From the NCBI RefSeq assembly GCF_001637205.1, contig NZ_LVJH01000034.1:32911-96910 (forward strand): a stretch of 64,000 bases of DNA. Reading direction: 5' to 3'. The position numbers and the translations under genes were made by a program. The notes under the pieces were generated by a model. That model was not told where the DNA came from, did no database searches, and worked only from the letters and a program-made list of their open reading frames with translations. This document shows, piece by piece, positions 25,387 to 35,714 of the stretch (its first letter is position 1; each line of letters begins with the position of its first letter). Source of the stretch: Paenibacillus glacialis. GTDB taxonomy: Bacteria; Bacillota; Bacilli; Paenibacillales; Paenibacillaceae.

Positions 25387-28300
25387 TCGAAATGTCAAAA
25401 AAGTCTTAACCTCTGTCATGGTCTTAACGATTGCGATGCAGCTTGCGATTTGGCCTGCACCGGTTTCACAAGCGGCAAGCGGATGTAGTGCGCCGGTTGC
25501 TGACCTGGTCGATTTCGACTTTAACGATTCAATCACAGATGATAAGTCGCCTCGAAATGTAGACGGTACAGCCTTTGGAAATCCGCAACTCGTCTATGAG
25601 CCTGCGCTAGGCAAAAATGTGCTGAGCTTAAACGGCAACGCCCAATTTATTATGATTCCCGATTCCGCCGCTTTGGATGTTACAGGTCCGTTTACAATGC
25701 TCGTACAATTTAGCACGAGCTCGTTAACGGGTGAAAAAGGCTTATTCGGTAAAACGCAATCGGGGGGTTACGGGTTAGAAGTTAACCCGAATAAAATTGA
25801 ATCTTGGAATCATATCGGTGGGGCTTACCGTAAATTGACCAGCCCGTCAATCTTAGCCAATAAATTTTATGATGCTGCAATTGTATACACTGGAACACAA
25901 CATATTTTGTATGTTAATGGTCAAGTCGTTGCATCTGAAGCGCGGACAGGTGCAGTTTCAACAAATAATGTGCCATTAGCTATCGGTACAGATGCGCAGT
26001 CAGCCACAACAGGACAGCTCCATTTCACAGGGAAAATCGGATATGCCAAAATGTTTAATAAAGGACTGACAGCTGACGAACTGCAATGTTATTACGATAC
26101 AACAGGCATAATGGCGGATCATCAAATTCCTACATGGGGGACAGGCAGTCAAGTGACCGGTGTGCAAATAGACCCGACGAACTATATTCTAAACTGGACT
26201 GCCGCAGCAGACGATAAAGGGATAACCCAATATCGTGTTTATCGAAACGGAACGCTGATATCGACCGTTGCAGGAAACACAACCAGTTATAGCTTTCGTG
26301 AAATGCTCCCCGGAGAGAAGGGGTCCTTCAAGATTGAAGCGGGTGATGCTGCTGGAAACTGGACAACCGATGGACCTGCTTTTCAATATGTCATACCGGG
26401 CACATTATGGCCGACAAGCCAATCGTTAACGTTAACACCGATAGGTCTGACGAGCCTTAAGATCGAATGGCCTGCAGCCTTCGACGAACAAGTCATCACC
26501 CAATATCGCGTGTATTTGGACGGTACTTTATTATCCACGCTTCCTTCTTCTGAACATCAGACCACGCTTCAAGCGATTCCTCCCGGAACCACACATACGG
26601 TGGAAGTTGAAGCTGGAACGGCTTCCGGCATCTGGGCGACCGTTAGGTTAACGAATACCTTGACGATGCCGGGATTTGACATCGTTGCTCCTCTGGGAAT
26701 GAAACCGGATTTGCTGGATCTTTCTTTTGAACAGACAGTCATTGAAGACAAGAGCATTCTGCACAATGATGTTATAACTGCACAAGATCCTAATTTGTAC
26801 TTTCATCCCGCTTTTAATAAAAGGGTACTGGATGTGAATGGATCCTTTTATGCCCGTATTCCTCATCAGGAGGCATTAAGCCCAATTTATTTAACATTGG
26901 CGACTTCCTTTATGCTTGATGATCTTTATCGAAATCAAACCCTTATCGGAAAAACAAATCACTCTGACTACGCATTAGAATTTAATCCGATCACGAAGAA
27001 ACTTGAAGCTTGGTTTTTGACTCGTAAAATCAATGGGCAAGAATCCTATGTGATCGTAGAGAGCAACAATACAATTGCAACGCAACAAGTATATTATGCG
27101 ACGGCAACTTACGACGGCGCGGCAGCAAAGCTATATTTAAACGGTGTCCTTGTGGGTAGTAAGCCCATTACTGGTGTTGTAGCGGGCGCAGGCAAAGTTG
27201 ATTTACTCATCGGTGCTAATGCAGCAGGTAGCGGAGCGAAGAATTACATGGACGGGAAACTTGGTTTCGTTCACCTATACAGCAAGGTGTTTGAGGCAGC
27301 CGGTGTTAAGGACTTATATGACCGAATGACGGGCGTAGCACCTGTTACGATCTCAGCATTACGGTGGGAAATGCCGCAAGAAATGTTTGTGGGGAAAACG
27401 GAGCAAGCCAAGATTATTCTTGTTGCAACTGATGGAACGGAAAGGGTTGCTGAGAGCGGAATAAGCTATAAGAGTCTGACGCCGAATATCGCTACTATAA
27501 CGGAAAATGGTTTGGTCACACCTCTTCAGGCAGGGTCAGCTGTGCTGAAAGCGACTTTTGAAGGGGTTAGCGCGAACGTATCAATGACGGTAAAGAATAA
27601 AATTCCGCAATCCTTGACGATCGTAGGTCCTTCCGTGGTCCGGACAGGTGAACAAGCGGATCTCAGGTTGTACGTTAACTATGATAATGGAGACTCGGAG
27701 ATGCTGACTTCGGGGGGGGGTTACAGCTCGAATCAGCCAAGTATTGCAACCATTTCCCCTGAAGGTAAACTTACTGCTCTAAAAGAAGGTAAGGCGATCA
27801 TTCATGCTGAGTCTTTGGGTATGAATGCAGATTTGAGGGTTCAAGTCGTGAGTGGTGCATCTGAGATTAAATCATTGAAATTCACGGGACCTATGACCTT
27901 GTACGTAGGTCAAAAGGGGTCGACCGTTCTAAACGCCGTTTACTCGGACAATTCTGAAATAACGATAACGCAGGATGTGCGATATGAGAGTGATAACCCT
28001 TCAGTGGCATCAGTTGATGCTGTAACTGGTGTAATCGAAGCAGTACAGGCAGGATCAGCCTATATTTCAGCGATTTATCAAGGGTACGAAGTCGGGTACA
28101 GCGTGACCGTGCAGCAACCTAAGCTTCGTTCTGTGAGAATTACAGGAACGTTAAATACGATTCGTACAGGCGATTCCTTCAACCTAAAAGCGGAAGCGTT
28201 GTACAGTAACGATTCGGTAGTTGATATCACGAAGGCAGCAAATTGGTCGATTGCGAACGAAAGCTTATTAAAGATCAATGAACCGGGTTCCTTTACGGCA

Positions 28301-29596
28301 TTAATCCCAGGGAAAACGTTGATTACAACGGTTTATAACGACATGATAAGTGATTACGAAATGACGATAGAACCTTCTTCGAACAACGATAACAATGGTA
28401 ACAACGGTGATAACAATAATGGTAGCGGTGGCAACAATAGTAACAATAGTAGTAATGGAACTGGTTCGAGTGTTGGAGTGACAAACCCGACTTCATCCAA
28501 AAGGATAGTCATCATCACCGAGGCTGATCTAAAGAATAAGAACCCATATCCTATATCAACGGATACAGCTGAGTTGGTGTTCCCGGTAAATGCCAGCAAT
28601 CTCCTCGGCGATAAGAGCTTTAAGCTGCAGAGTAATGGCATGCAATTAGACTTGCCTTCAAGCCTATTCAAAGCTGCCGTAAAAGAGGGCTCCAACGAAG
28701 GGCTAACCTTCTCTTGGTCTAATACTGATATTCCGGATGTTGAATTGAAGCAATGGATGAGCCAAGCCAATATGCCTGACTCCGTGAAAATGAATGTAGC
28801 ATCTAATGCCCACATCATCACGGTCAGCGTGAAAGATGGAAGCTCGCAAAGTACCCCAGTCCTGTTTACGGACCCCGTACACGCAATATTTTCTTATAAG
28901 TTGGATGCTAAGAAATCATTGCTGGGTGTGTATCAAATACTGAACAACGGAAGTATCAAGTATATCGGTGGCAAAGTAACAGCGACTGGAATAGAAGCAG
29001 ATTTACCGCTAAACGGACAATATATCGTGATGACTTATGAGAAGAGTTACAAGGACGTCAATGGAATGCATTGGGCTTTAGATGCTATTCAAACATTAAC
29101 TGCCAAGCATATTGCGGAAGGGACGAGCGAGGATTATTTCGAACCCACCCGTAGCATTACGCGAGCGGAGTTCGTTGCTCTATTGGTTAGATCTCTGAAT
29201 ATTCCGTTGCAAGCATCGCAAAGTTTCTCAGATGTCTTTAAGGATGCATGGTATGCAACCTATGTTGGGGCAGCGGTAAAAGCAGGCTGGGTAAATGGAC
29301 AACAAAGCAACATTTTCGCTCCAGAGGCACCGATTTCAAGGGAAGAAATGACGGTTCTGCTTGCTCGGGCCTATAGCATTCTGAAGGGGAATGATGCAAC
29401 GGTGAGTATGCCTAAGTATACGGATGCAACGAAATTGTCTGCTTGGTCTATCTCCGCGGTTCAACAGATGTCTTCCATCGGCATCGTAAAAGGAGCGAGC
29501 AACGGTAAGTTTGAGCCACAGCGTTCAGCTACTCGTGCAGAGTCCGTTCAAGTTATTGTGAATTTGTTGAATACATTGGGAGGTGTGACCGAGTAA
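25379..29596 (+). CDS. SLH-anchored surface scaffold: LamG, FN3, Big2 domains
   Basis: About 1405 residues. The ATG at 25379 is 9 nt after AGGAG; the ATG at 25373 is too close. Signal peptide to about SQA-ASG. Order: LamG/concanavalin-like jelly roll (about 42-244), FN3 (254-337), FN3 (348-428), second LamG (438-650), four Big2-type Ig domains (about 658-1000), an Asn/Gly/Ser linker (1001-1035), an unassigned pre-SLH domain, and three SLH repeats (about 1223 to end; YKDVNGMHWALDAI first). It should sit on the secondary wall polymer and bind glycans or other ligands outside. No catalytic domain recognised. A run of nine G lies in the third quarter of the coding sequence. Confidence 0.88.
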   Translation: MFNRNVKKVLTSVMVLTIAMQLAIWPAPVSQAASGCSAPVADLVDFDFNDSITDDKSPRNVDGTAFGNPQLVYEPALGKNVLSLNGNAQFIMIPDSAALDVTGPFTMLVQFSTSSLTGEKGLFGKTQSGGYGLEVNPNKIESWNHIGGAYRKLTSPSILANKFYDAAIVYTGTQHILYVNGQVVASEARTGAVSTNNVPLAIGTDAQSATTGQLHFTGKIGYAKMFNKGLTADELQCYYDTTGIMADHQIPTWGTGSQVTGVQIDPTNYILNWTAAADDKGITQYRVYRNGTLISTVAGNTTSYSFREMLPGEKGSFKIEAGDAAGNWTTDGPAFQYVIPGTLWPTSQSLTLTPIGLTSLKIEWPAAFDEQVITQYRVYLDGTLLSTLPSSEHQTTLQAIPPGTTHTVEVEAGTASGIWATVRLTNTLTMPGFDIVAPLGMKPDLLDLSFEQTVIEDKSILHNDVITAQDPNLYFHPAFNKRVLDVNGSFYARIPHQEALSPIYLTLATSFMLDDLYRNQTLIGKTNHSDYALEFNPITKKLEAWFLTRKINGQESYVIVESNNTIATQQVYYATATYDGAAAKLYLNGVLVGSKPITGVVAGAGKVDLLIGANAAGSGAKNYMDGKLGFVHLYSKVFEAAGVKDLYDRMTGVAPVTISALRWEMPQEMFVGKTEQAKIILVATDGTERVAESGISYKSLTPNIATITENGLVTPLQAGSAVLKATFEGVSANVSMTVKNKIPQSLTIVGPSVVRTGEQADLRLYVNYDNGDSEMLTSGGGYSSNQPSIATISPEGKLTALKEGKAIIHAESLGMNADLRVQVVSGASEIKSLKFTGPMTLYVGQKGSTVLNAVYSDNSEITITQDVRYESDNPSVASVDAVTGVIEAVQAGSAYISAIYQGYEVGYSVTVQQPKLRSVRITGTLNTIRTGDSFNLKAEALYSNDSVVDITKAANWSIANESLLKINEPGSFTALIPGKTLITTVYNDMISDYEMTIEPSSNNDNNGNNGDNNNGSGGNNSNNSSNGTGSSVGVTNPTSSKRIVIITEADLKNKNPYPISTDTAELVFPVNASNLLGDKSFKLQSNGMQLDLPSSLFKAAVKEGSNEGLTFSWSNTDIPDVELKQWMSQANMPDSVKMNVASNAHIITVSVKDGSSQSTPVLFTDPVHAIFSYKLDAKKSLLGVYQILNNGSIKYIGGKVTATGIEADLPLNGQYIVMTYEKSYKDVNGMHWALDAIQTLTAKHIAEGTSEDYFEPTRSITRAEFVALLVRSLNIPLQASQSFSDVFKDAWYATYVGAAVKAGWVNGQQSNIFAPEAPISREEMTVLLARAYSILKGNDATVSMPKYTDATKLSAWSISAVQQMSSIGIVKGASNGKFEPQRSATRAESVQVIVNLLNTLGGVTE

Positions 29597-32500
29597 TGAC
29601 AACTTTTCCTCGAGCAAAAAAATATGTAGGCATGTTTATGGCTCTATTGATGGTATGTCAATTAACATTAAACGTCCAAAGTTCAAAGGCCTATGCAAGC
29701 AGTTCATTGAACGCCTCAGACTGGGCGGATTCTAATCGCAACTATAGAATGAAACTATCTTTTGACAACATCGCATCCAATGAAAACTTGCTTAATTTCT
29801 CGGTTCCTGTGCGCTTGGATACATCCAAGATTGATTATGCCGTGACGGGACCGACTGACCTACAATTCTTCGATGAAGATCAGCTAACAGTACTACCCTA
29901 TGAGGTTGAGAAATGGGATGCGCAAGGTGAAAGCATTGTCTGGGTTAAAGTACCCCAAATTGATGCCCAATCAAGCACGGATCACATGTGGTTGTATTAT
30001 GGAGGAAGCGCAAAAGCAGTCCATAATAATGCGACACAAGTGTGGGATCCGAGTTATTTACTTGTCTATCATTTCGGAGAGAGAATCGAAGATTATTACA
30101 CGAAGCCATCTGCAGTGAAGCAATTTCAGGAATCTACTGTAAACAATAATATAGGCTTAAGACAAAGCGTAGGGGCGGCTGCAAGTGGTACTTCTTACAG
30201 TTTGGAAGGACAAGACCCTAAATATAATCGGATTGGCAAATATTACGAAAGCCATCGAGGTGGAATTCGGTCCACGAACGGGAATGTCGGAGATGGAGAG
30301 AAACAAATTACCGTCGGTGGTTGGGTTCGTGCCAATGAGTATGAATTGAAGCAAAACAACTATGTGATCGCCCGCGCACGCAGTGGTGACAATGCCAATG
30401 AAGCTTTCTCCATCACGTTAAACGGTGGGAAATGGAAGGCGAATGTGTATACGAATAGTGCTGACCCTGCTTTGAACGGATATGCATCCACGGGAGAGAT
30501 GGATGCAGGAACGGTCGATGCGAATTGGACTTATTTATCTCTTACCTATGACAGTACAAAAGCAAGCAATAACTTAAAGTTATACAGAGACGGGGTTGAG
30601 GTAGCTTCTACAACAAGGGAAGGAGCTATTATTCATACCTCAGGCGCGGCGGCACCTTTGACAATAGGAAAGGCCTCCGATGCAGGAATGACGGGTGGCG
30701 CATTCCATGGTGGCGTGGATGAAGTCAGAGTATCGCGTACAGCGAGAAGTGCAGACTGGATCCAAGCTGAGTATGCGAGCATGACGGATTCGTTTCTCCT
30801 CTATGGAACGAAAGAGTCGCAAAATTCAGAATTAATTATGACCTTGTTGCAACCGAAAGATGGTGAGGTCTACTATTCTCCTGAATTAAGCTTTACGGGT
30901 ATCCTCAACAAGCCTTCTAAAGTGACGTATACATTAAACGGAGGACAGCCTGTTGAGACGGACACGGATGCATCAGGTCTGATCCAGGTTAATTTGACTG
31001 GGCTCAAAAGTGGTGTTCAACAGTTGAATGTAAAGGCCGTATCTCTTTCGGATACCAACGAGACGACAGAGAAGACCGTTAACTTCAGCATTGACGGTTC
31101 GGCGTTAAGCCCGATGGTGACACCATCTGGACCGTCGGGTACAATCACACAGCAATCGAATGCTGTTCCGCTGCAAGTGCAGGTTAACGACCCTACGGGT
31201 GACCCGGTAGACGTAGAATTTTATGAGAAAGACATTAAATTAACCAAGGATTTCTCATCCAAAATCGGCACTGATGTGGCGTATGATCGTACGAACAGTA
31301 TGACGGCGCCAGCGAACGCTAACATTACGAGTGAGACGCCTTTGTCTTCAACGGGTTACGATCAAATTGCCGCTGAGGATAACGAGTATTTCAACAGCCG
31401 GTCCTTGAGCAACTATCCTTATCAGCGTTTTGACCTGACCGTATCGGAAGATCTGAAGGGTATCAATAAGCGGGAAGTCGTTTGGAAAGGGCACACCAAC
31501 GAGAAGATGATGATGTACGCATGGAACAACACCAGCAGTCGCTGGGAGTTAATCGGATCAGGAAATGGTTCTGACGATCAGAAGGATTTTAAGATAACAG
31601 GAACGCTAAATACGGCAACGATGATTAACAGCATAACCAAAGTAGCTAAATTATATGTTGCCTCGACACAGCGCGATATATCTTTGCCAGCGAAAATTCC
31701 GAATCGATCAGACTATGATTTTTCATTCGTATGGATGACGGATACGCAGTATCAGTCGGAATCTTTTCCACAAATTTTCGACAAAGAAACGCAATGGATA
31801 GCGGATCATAAAGATGAGCTAGGTATTAAATATGTGGCCCACACCGGGGACATCGTTAATACGGCAACAGCACAATTTCAATGGATCAATGCAGACCGCA
31901 GTATGAAAATACTTGATGATGCTAATGTGCCCTATGGCGTCATTCAAGGAAATCATGATGTTAATGCCTACTACTATACTTATTTCGGTCAATCGAGATT
32001 TGCGAACAAGCCTTACTATGCAGGAAATACGAACAATAACAAAAATCATTATGACTTAATCTCGGCGAACGGAACCGACTTCATCATGATGTATCTCGGT
32101 TGGGGTTACAACCAGTCGGATATGGATTGGGCCAACGGAATTTTACAGCAATATAAAGATAGAAAGGCGATCTTGGCTGTCCATGAATATCTCTATTATG
32201 ATTCTGGTAACTATGGAACCGATGATGCTGTTGATGCCGTGGATTTGATGAATAAAGTGGTAGCTCCCAATAGCAATGTGTTCATGGTGCTTTGCGGACA
32301 TCATCAGGCGGCCATATACAATGTGAAGCGCATCGGTGGAAAAGTCGTCTATGAAAATTTACACGATTATCAGGATGTACCGCTCGGGGGTGCAGCTTCA
32401 TTCCGAATGATGTATTTCAATATGAAGGATCAAGAGTTATATATGGTTCCATATTCGGCAGTGACCAATGAGAACACGGGGTACTTTCAGTCTAAGTTCG

Positions 32501-34764
32501 AAGCGTATACGATCCCATTAAACCCACGTCAAGGGGATATCGAGTTAGCTACAGATTATATAGGAGTTCAGGGAAGCCAAATCAACTCGCTTGGCAAGGT
32601 ATCGGCGGTTGATGGGAGAGCGGAGTTTATTTGGAATAACAGACAAGCTGGACAACCCTATACCTGGTATGCGCAAGCTTCGGATTCCGTTAATACAACG
32701 AAATCGGAAGAACGCAGCTTTACAATTCAAGCACCGGTTATTGAATCACTTCGTCTTAAAGGGCTTGCTCCTATGAGTGTGGGCGAGCAGTTGCATTCGG
32801 TCGTGGAAGCCGTATATTCGGATGGAAGCTTAACAGTAGGTGCACCGAATATGGTGTTTACAAGCAGTCAACAGGAGATCGCGGAGGTTGATGCTGCTGG
32901 CGTTGTAACTGCCAAACAAGATGGAGAAACTTTAATTACCGTGAGTTCAGGGCGTTTATCCGCATCCTATAAACTACTTGTAACATCGGATGTGATTGCT
33001 CAACCAGATATGCAGTCCATTCGCTTGGGCAACCTGAACAATGTGAAGGTTGGCGAGACGCTTCAAGCGGTAGTCACAGCACAATATACGGATCAATCGG
33101 AACAAACGTTATTGGGGCCCGGAACTCCAGCAGTTGATGGAATAACATTGTTATCGGCAGATCCTACCGTTGTTTCTGTTGATGTGGGATCTGGTGTGCT
33201 AACAGCGCTGAAAGCGGGGTCCACCGTAGTCTCCGCAACTTATGGTGTATTCCAGAGCACAGTTCAGTTGATGGTAACGTCTGATGTAACGGAGGAGCCG
33301 AAGCCAGTTCTTCAATCCCTACAAATTTATGGTGCCAATAAACTGAATGTAAACGAAGGAACGCAATTGAAGTTGTCCGCACTATACAGTGACGGAAGTC
33401 AACGAATGGTTACCGAAGATGTTCAGTATAGCAGCAGTAACGCAGCGGTGGTAACTGTCGACGCAACCGGAGTGGTTAAAGCGTTAGGCAAAGGAAAAGC
33501 GAGCATTACCGCATATTTCGGAACCTTAACGGCATCGTTTGATATTGAAGTCATCAGCAGAGAAGGTAATGGTTCAAATAGCGGAAACGGTGGCAACAGC
33601 AATTCGGGCGGTATTGTGACGCCTAATGTACCTGTCCAACCTAACCAGAATCAAGAATCGATTCAAGTTGTTAAACGTGAGGATCTCAAACCAGGCAGTA
33701 TCCTGACATCAATGAGTGTTACGATTATCGATTCTAAGACAGAGGTTCAGATCCCTTATTCGTTAGCTGACATAAGTGCAGAGCAAATTGATGTTTTGTT
33801 TCCCTGGGGAACGGTTCAAGTTGCGCGATCTGAGCTTGAAGAAGCCGGAAAGGGAATGACCAAGGAACAAAAAGCGAAGGCGCAATTATCAATATCCTAT
33901 CATCCGATTACCGATGATTTGGATGCATCATTGAAATCGCAAGGTGCAGCAGCTATTCGTTTAATGTCACCTATGGTTAGCATTCTCTGGGCATCTTCTG
34001 AAGGCTCGAATCAAACCGTACAAGATCGTAAGATCCAAATGACTGCACCCGTTAAAGAAAATATGAATGGGAAACGTATAGGACTTTATAACATTTTTGA
34101 CGAGAGCAATATGAAACTGACGGATTTTGATACTACTTTTAAAGACAAACAAGGATCCTATAAGATTATGGGCAACGGTCAATATATGATCTTGGAGTAT
34201 GAAGCCAAATACGCCGATCTCAAGAAGCACTGGGCGGAGACTGCTGTTGTCGATCTAACGGCGCGAGACTTATTCCGAGATTTCATTGAAGGGTCTGTAT
34301 TTAGCGAAAGTCCGCTCCAGTTCAAACCAAATGCAACAATGACACGTGCGGAGACCGCCGCTCTTCTTGCTCGCGCTTCGGGATTATCGGGTAGTGCCCA
34401 ACCTTCGTTTACGGATGTAAAAAAAGGGATGTGGTACAACAAGGACCTTGCTGTAGCAGCTAAAGCCGGGTTAGTACAAGGGGTCAACAAGGATACATTC
34501 ATGCCGGATGGAAACGTCACACGGGAACAATTTGCGGTGATGCTTGTGCGTACTTGGAAGCTAACCCATACGGAAAGTTCTGTGCTAGGCACAACAAAGT
34601 ATAAGGATAGCAAATCGATAAGCGCTTGGGCGCAAGCTTCAGTAGATCAGGCAACCACGCTTCACTTGCTGAAGGGACAAGCAAACGGGAATTTCGCTCC
34701 GAAAGGTTTAGTTACCCGAGCGGAAGCCGCTCAAGCGATCCATAACCTACTTGAATCTTTGTAG
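29596..34764 (+). CDS. SLH-anchored calcineurin-like phosphoesterase with DUF2341/LamG/Big2
   Basis: 1722 residues, start overlapping the previous stop (TAATG). Signal peptide ends near AYA-SSS. Order: DUF2341 (about 45-150), LamG (210-400), an Ig-like unit, then the phosphoesterase (about 705-910). Its metal motifs are WMTDTQYQ, HTGDIVN, GNHDVNAY, AVHEY and CGHHQA; the first motif is D-x-Q rather than D-x-H, common in this secreted subgroup. Three Big2 domains (from about 1048, 1138 and 1238), a linker, a pre-SLH domain and three SLH repeats follow. It likely hydrolyses phosphomono- or diesters at the wall, supplying the coupled importer or releasing phosphate. Substrate unknown. Confidence 0.88.
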   Translation: MTTFPRAKKYVGMFMALLMVCQLTLNVQSSKAYASSSLNASDWADSNRNYRMKLSFDNIASNENLLNFSVPVRLDTSKIDYAVTGPTDLQFFDEDQLTVLPYEVEKWDAQGESIVWVKVPQIDAQSSTDHMWLYYGGSAKAVHNNATQVWDPSYLLVYHFGERIEDYYTKPSAVKQFQESTVNNNIGLRQSVGAAASGTSYSLEGQDPKYNRIGKYYESHRGGIRSTNGNVGDGEKQITVGGWVRANEYELKQNNYVIARARSGDNANEAFSITLNGGKWKANVYTNSADPALNGYASTGEMDAGTVDANWTYLSLTYDSTKASNNLKLYRDGVEVASTTREGAIIHTSGAAAPLTIGKASDAGMTGGAFHGGVDEVRVSRTARSADWIQAEYASMTDSFLLYGTKESQNSELIMTLLQPKDGEVYYSPELSFTGILNKPSKVTYTLNGGQPVETDTDASGLIQVNLTGLKSGVQQLNVKAVSLSDTNETTEKTVNFSIDGSALSPMVTPSGPSGTITQQSNAVPLQVQVNDPTGDPVDVEFYEKDIKLTKDFSSKIGTDVAYDRTNSMTAPANANITSETPLSSTGYDQIAAEDNEYFNSRSLSNYPYQRFDLTVSEDLKGINKREVVWKGHTNEKMMMYAWNNTSSRWELIGSGNGSDDQKDFKITGTLNTATMINSITKVAKLYVASTQRDISLPAKIPNRSDYDFSFVWMTDTQYQSESFPQIFDKETQWIADHKDELGIKYVAHTGDIVNTATAQFQWINADRSMKILDDANVPYGVIQGNHDVNAYYYTYFGQSRFANKPYYAGNTNNNKNHYDLISANGTDFIMMYLGWGYNQSDMDWANGILQQYKDRKAILAVHEYLYYDSGNYGTDDAVDAVDLMNKVVAPNSNVFMVLCGHHQAAIYNVKRIGGKVVYENLHDYQDVPLGGAASFRMMYFNMKDQELYMVPYSAVTNENTGYFQSKFEAYTIPLNPRQGDIELATDYIGVQGSQINSLGKVSAVDGRAEFIWNNRQAGQPYTWYAQASDSVNTTKSEERSFTIQAPVIESLRLKGLAPMSVGEQLHSVVEAVYSDGSLTVGAPNMVFTSSQQEIAEVDAAGVVTAKQDGETLITVSSGRLSASYKLLVTSDVIAQPDMQSIRLGNLNNVKVGETLQAVVTAQYTDQSEQTLLGPGTPAVDGITLLSADPTVVSVDVGSGVLTALKAGSTVVSATYGVFQSTVQLMVTSDVTEEPKPVLQSLQIYGANKLNVNEGTQLKLSALYSDGSQRMVTEDVQYSSSNAAVVTVDATGVVKALGKGKASITAYFGTLTASFDIEVISREGNGSNSGNGGNSNSGGIVTPNVPVQPNQNQESIQVVKREDLKPGSILTSMSVTIIDSKTEVQIPYSLADISAEQIDVLFPWGTVQVARSELEEAGKGMTKEQKAKAQLSISYHPITDDLDASLKSQGAAAIRLMSPMVSILWASSEGSNQTVQDRKIQMTAPVKENMNGKRIGLYNIFDESNMKLTDFDTTFKDKQGSYKIMGNGQYMILEYEAKYADLKKHWAETAVVDLTARDLFRDFIEGSVFSESPLQFKPNATMTRAETAALLARASGLSGSAQPSFTDVKKGMWYNKDLAVAAKAGLVQGVNKDTFMPDGNVTREQFAVMLVRTWKLTHTESSVLGTTKYKDSKSISAWAQASVDQATTLHLLKGQANGNFAPKGLVTRAEAAQAIHNLLESL

Positions 34765-34822
34765 TAACCAGATATACTTAGTTGTATTATGTTTATTATT
34801 TACGAAGACAGGTGGTAAACGG

Positions 34823-35602
34823 ATGTCTCTATTGGCAAAAGAACGACAAGATCTGATCATGCAATACTTAATTCAAGACGGCAAAGTCAAAGTGATTCCG
34901 CTTGCCGATGAACTTGGCGTTACGACAGAGACGATTCGACGTGATTTAGACTTTTTGGAATCCGAAGGCCATTTACGCAGAGTGCACGGCGGCGCTGTAC
35001 GTTCTGCATATGAGTATGGAGAGCCTACTTTTGAGCAACGGGAAACGATTAATGTCGAAGGTAAGCAGAGAATCGGCGAAATTGCCGCTTCACTAATTCA
35101 AGATGGTGAAATGATCGCATTGGACGTAGGCACGACGATGATTGAAATGGTGAAGTCGATTCGAGGGAAAAAGAACATTACAGTGTTAACGAATTCCTTG
35201 GCTGTTGGCGTTCATTTGTCGGAAGCTTTAAGCAGAGGGCGGTTTACCGGGAAGGTTATCTTTCTAGGTGGTGAGTTGAATCCGGAACAGAACTCTATAA
35301 CAGGTCCTCTGTGCGAGAATATGCTGCAGGAGTTCCATCTAGACAAAGCATTTCTGTCGGTAGGCGGCGTTTCGTTGAAAACAGGGATTACGGACTATGA
35401 TATTAACGAATCCCATATTTCAAAAATGTTCTCAAATGCCGCAAGCCAGACGATTGTTCTAGCTGATCATTCCAAAATCGGGGTTCAAGCTTTCTCTAAA
35501 ATTATGCCGATCCATGCAGTGGATATCATTGTGTCGGATGTAAGTTGCCCAGAAGATTGGGAAGATGAGTTAATGAAAATAGACCTTCGTTGGATCAACT
35601 AA
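34823..35602 (+). CDS. DeoR-family transcriptional regulator
   Basis: 259 residues from the ATG after AGGTGG; in-frame codons upstream lie in the intergenic gap. N-terminal helix-turn-helix KVKVIPLADELGVTTETIRRDLDFLESEGHLRRVHGGAV is the DeoR signature. The C-terminal effector domain carries DVGTTMIEM, VLTNSLAVGVHL, FLGGELNPEQNSITG and ADHSKIG, which bind phosphorylated sugars or related ligands in the family. It lies 58 bp after the phosphoesterase gene with no terminator between, so it is probably the last gene of the operon. That suggests a second control layer, sensing a phosphorylated intermediate, beside the Pho box. Confidence 0.9.
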   Translation: MSLLAKERQDLIMQYLIQDGKVKVIPLADELGVTTETIRRDLDFLESEGHLRRVHGGAVRSAYEYGEPTFEQRETINVEGKQRIGEIAASLIQDGEMIALDVGTTMIEMVKSIRGKKNITVLTNSLAVGVHLSEALSRGRFTGKVIFLGGELNPEQNSITGPLCENMLQEFHLDKAFLSVGGVSLKTGITDYDINESHISKMFSNAASQTIVLADHSKIGVQAFSKIMPIHAVDIIVSDVSCPEDWEDELMKIDLRWIN

Positions 35603-35623
35603 TCTATATTGTGTAGGGACATG

Positions 35624-35664
35624 AAATGCCGCTCTTTCATCTTGGATGAAGGAGCGGCATTTTA
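35624..35664. terminator. Terminator between deoR and the convergent HAD gene
   Basis: Arms AAATGCCGCTC (35624-35634) and GAGCGGCATTT (35652-35662) with an inner TTCATC/GATGAA pair; T/A-rich on both sides. Confidence 0.85.
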
Positions 35665-35714
35665 TATTACTTTGAGATCTCGATCTTTGGTTTTGTTGTA
35701 TTTCGTGTTCGCCA

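Noticed and set aside
28377..28490. CRISPR or satellite-like repeats in the Asn/Gly/Ser codons
   Set aside because: A low-complexity protein linker with irregular codons; there are no spacers or conserved repeat units. No CRISPR array was seen in the window.
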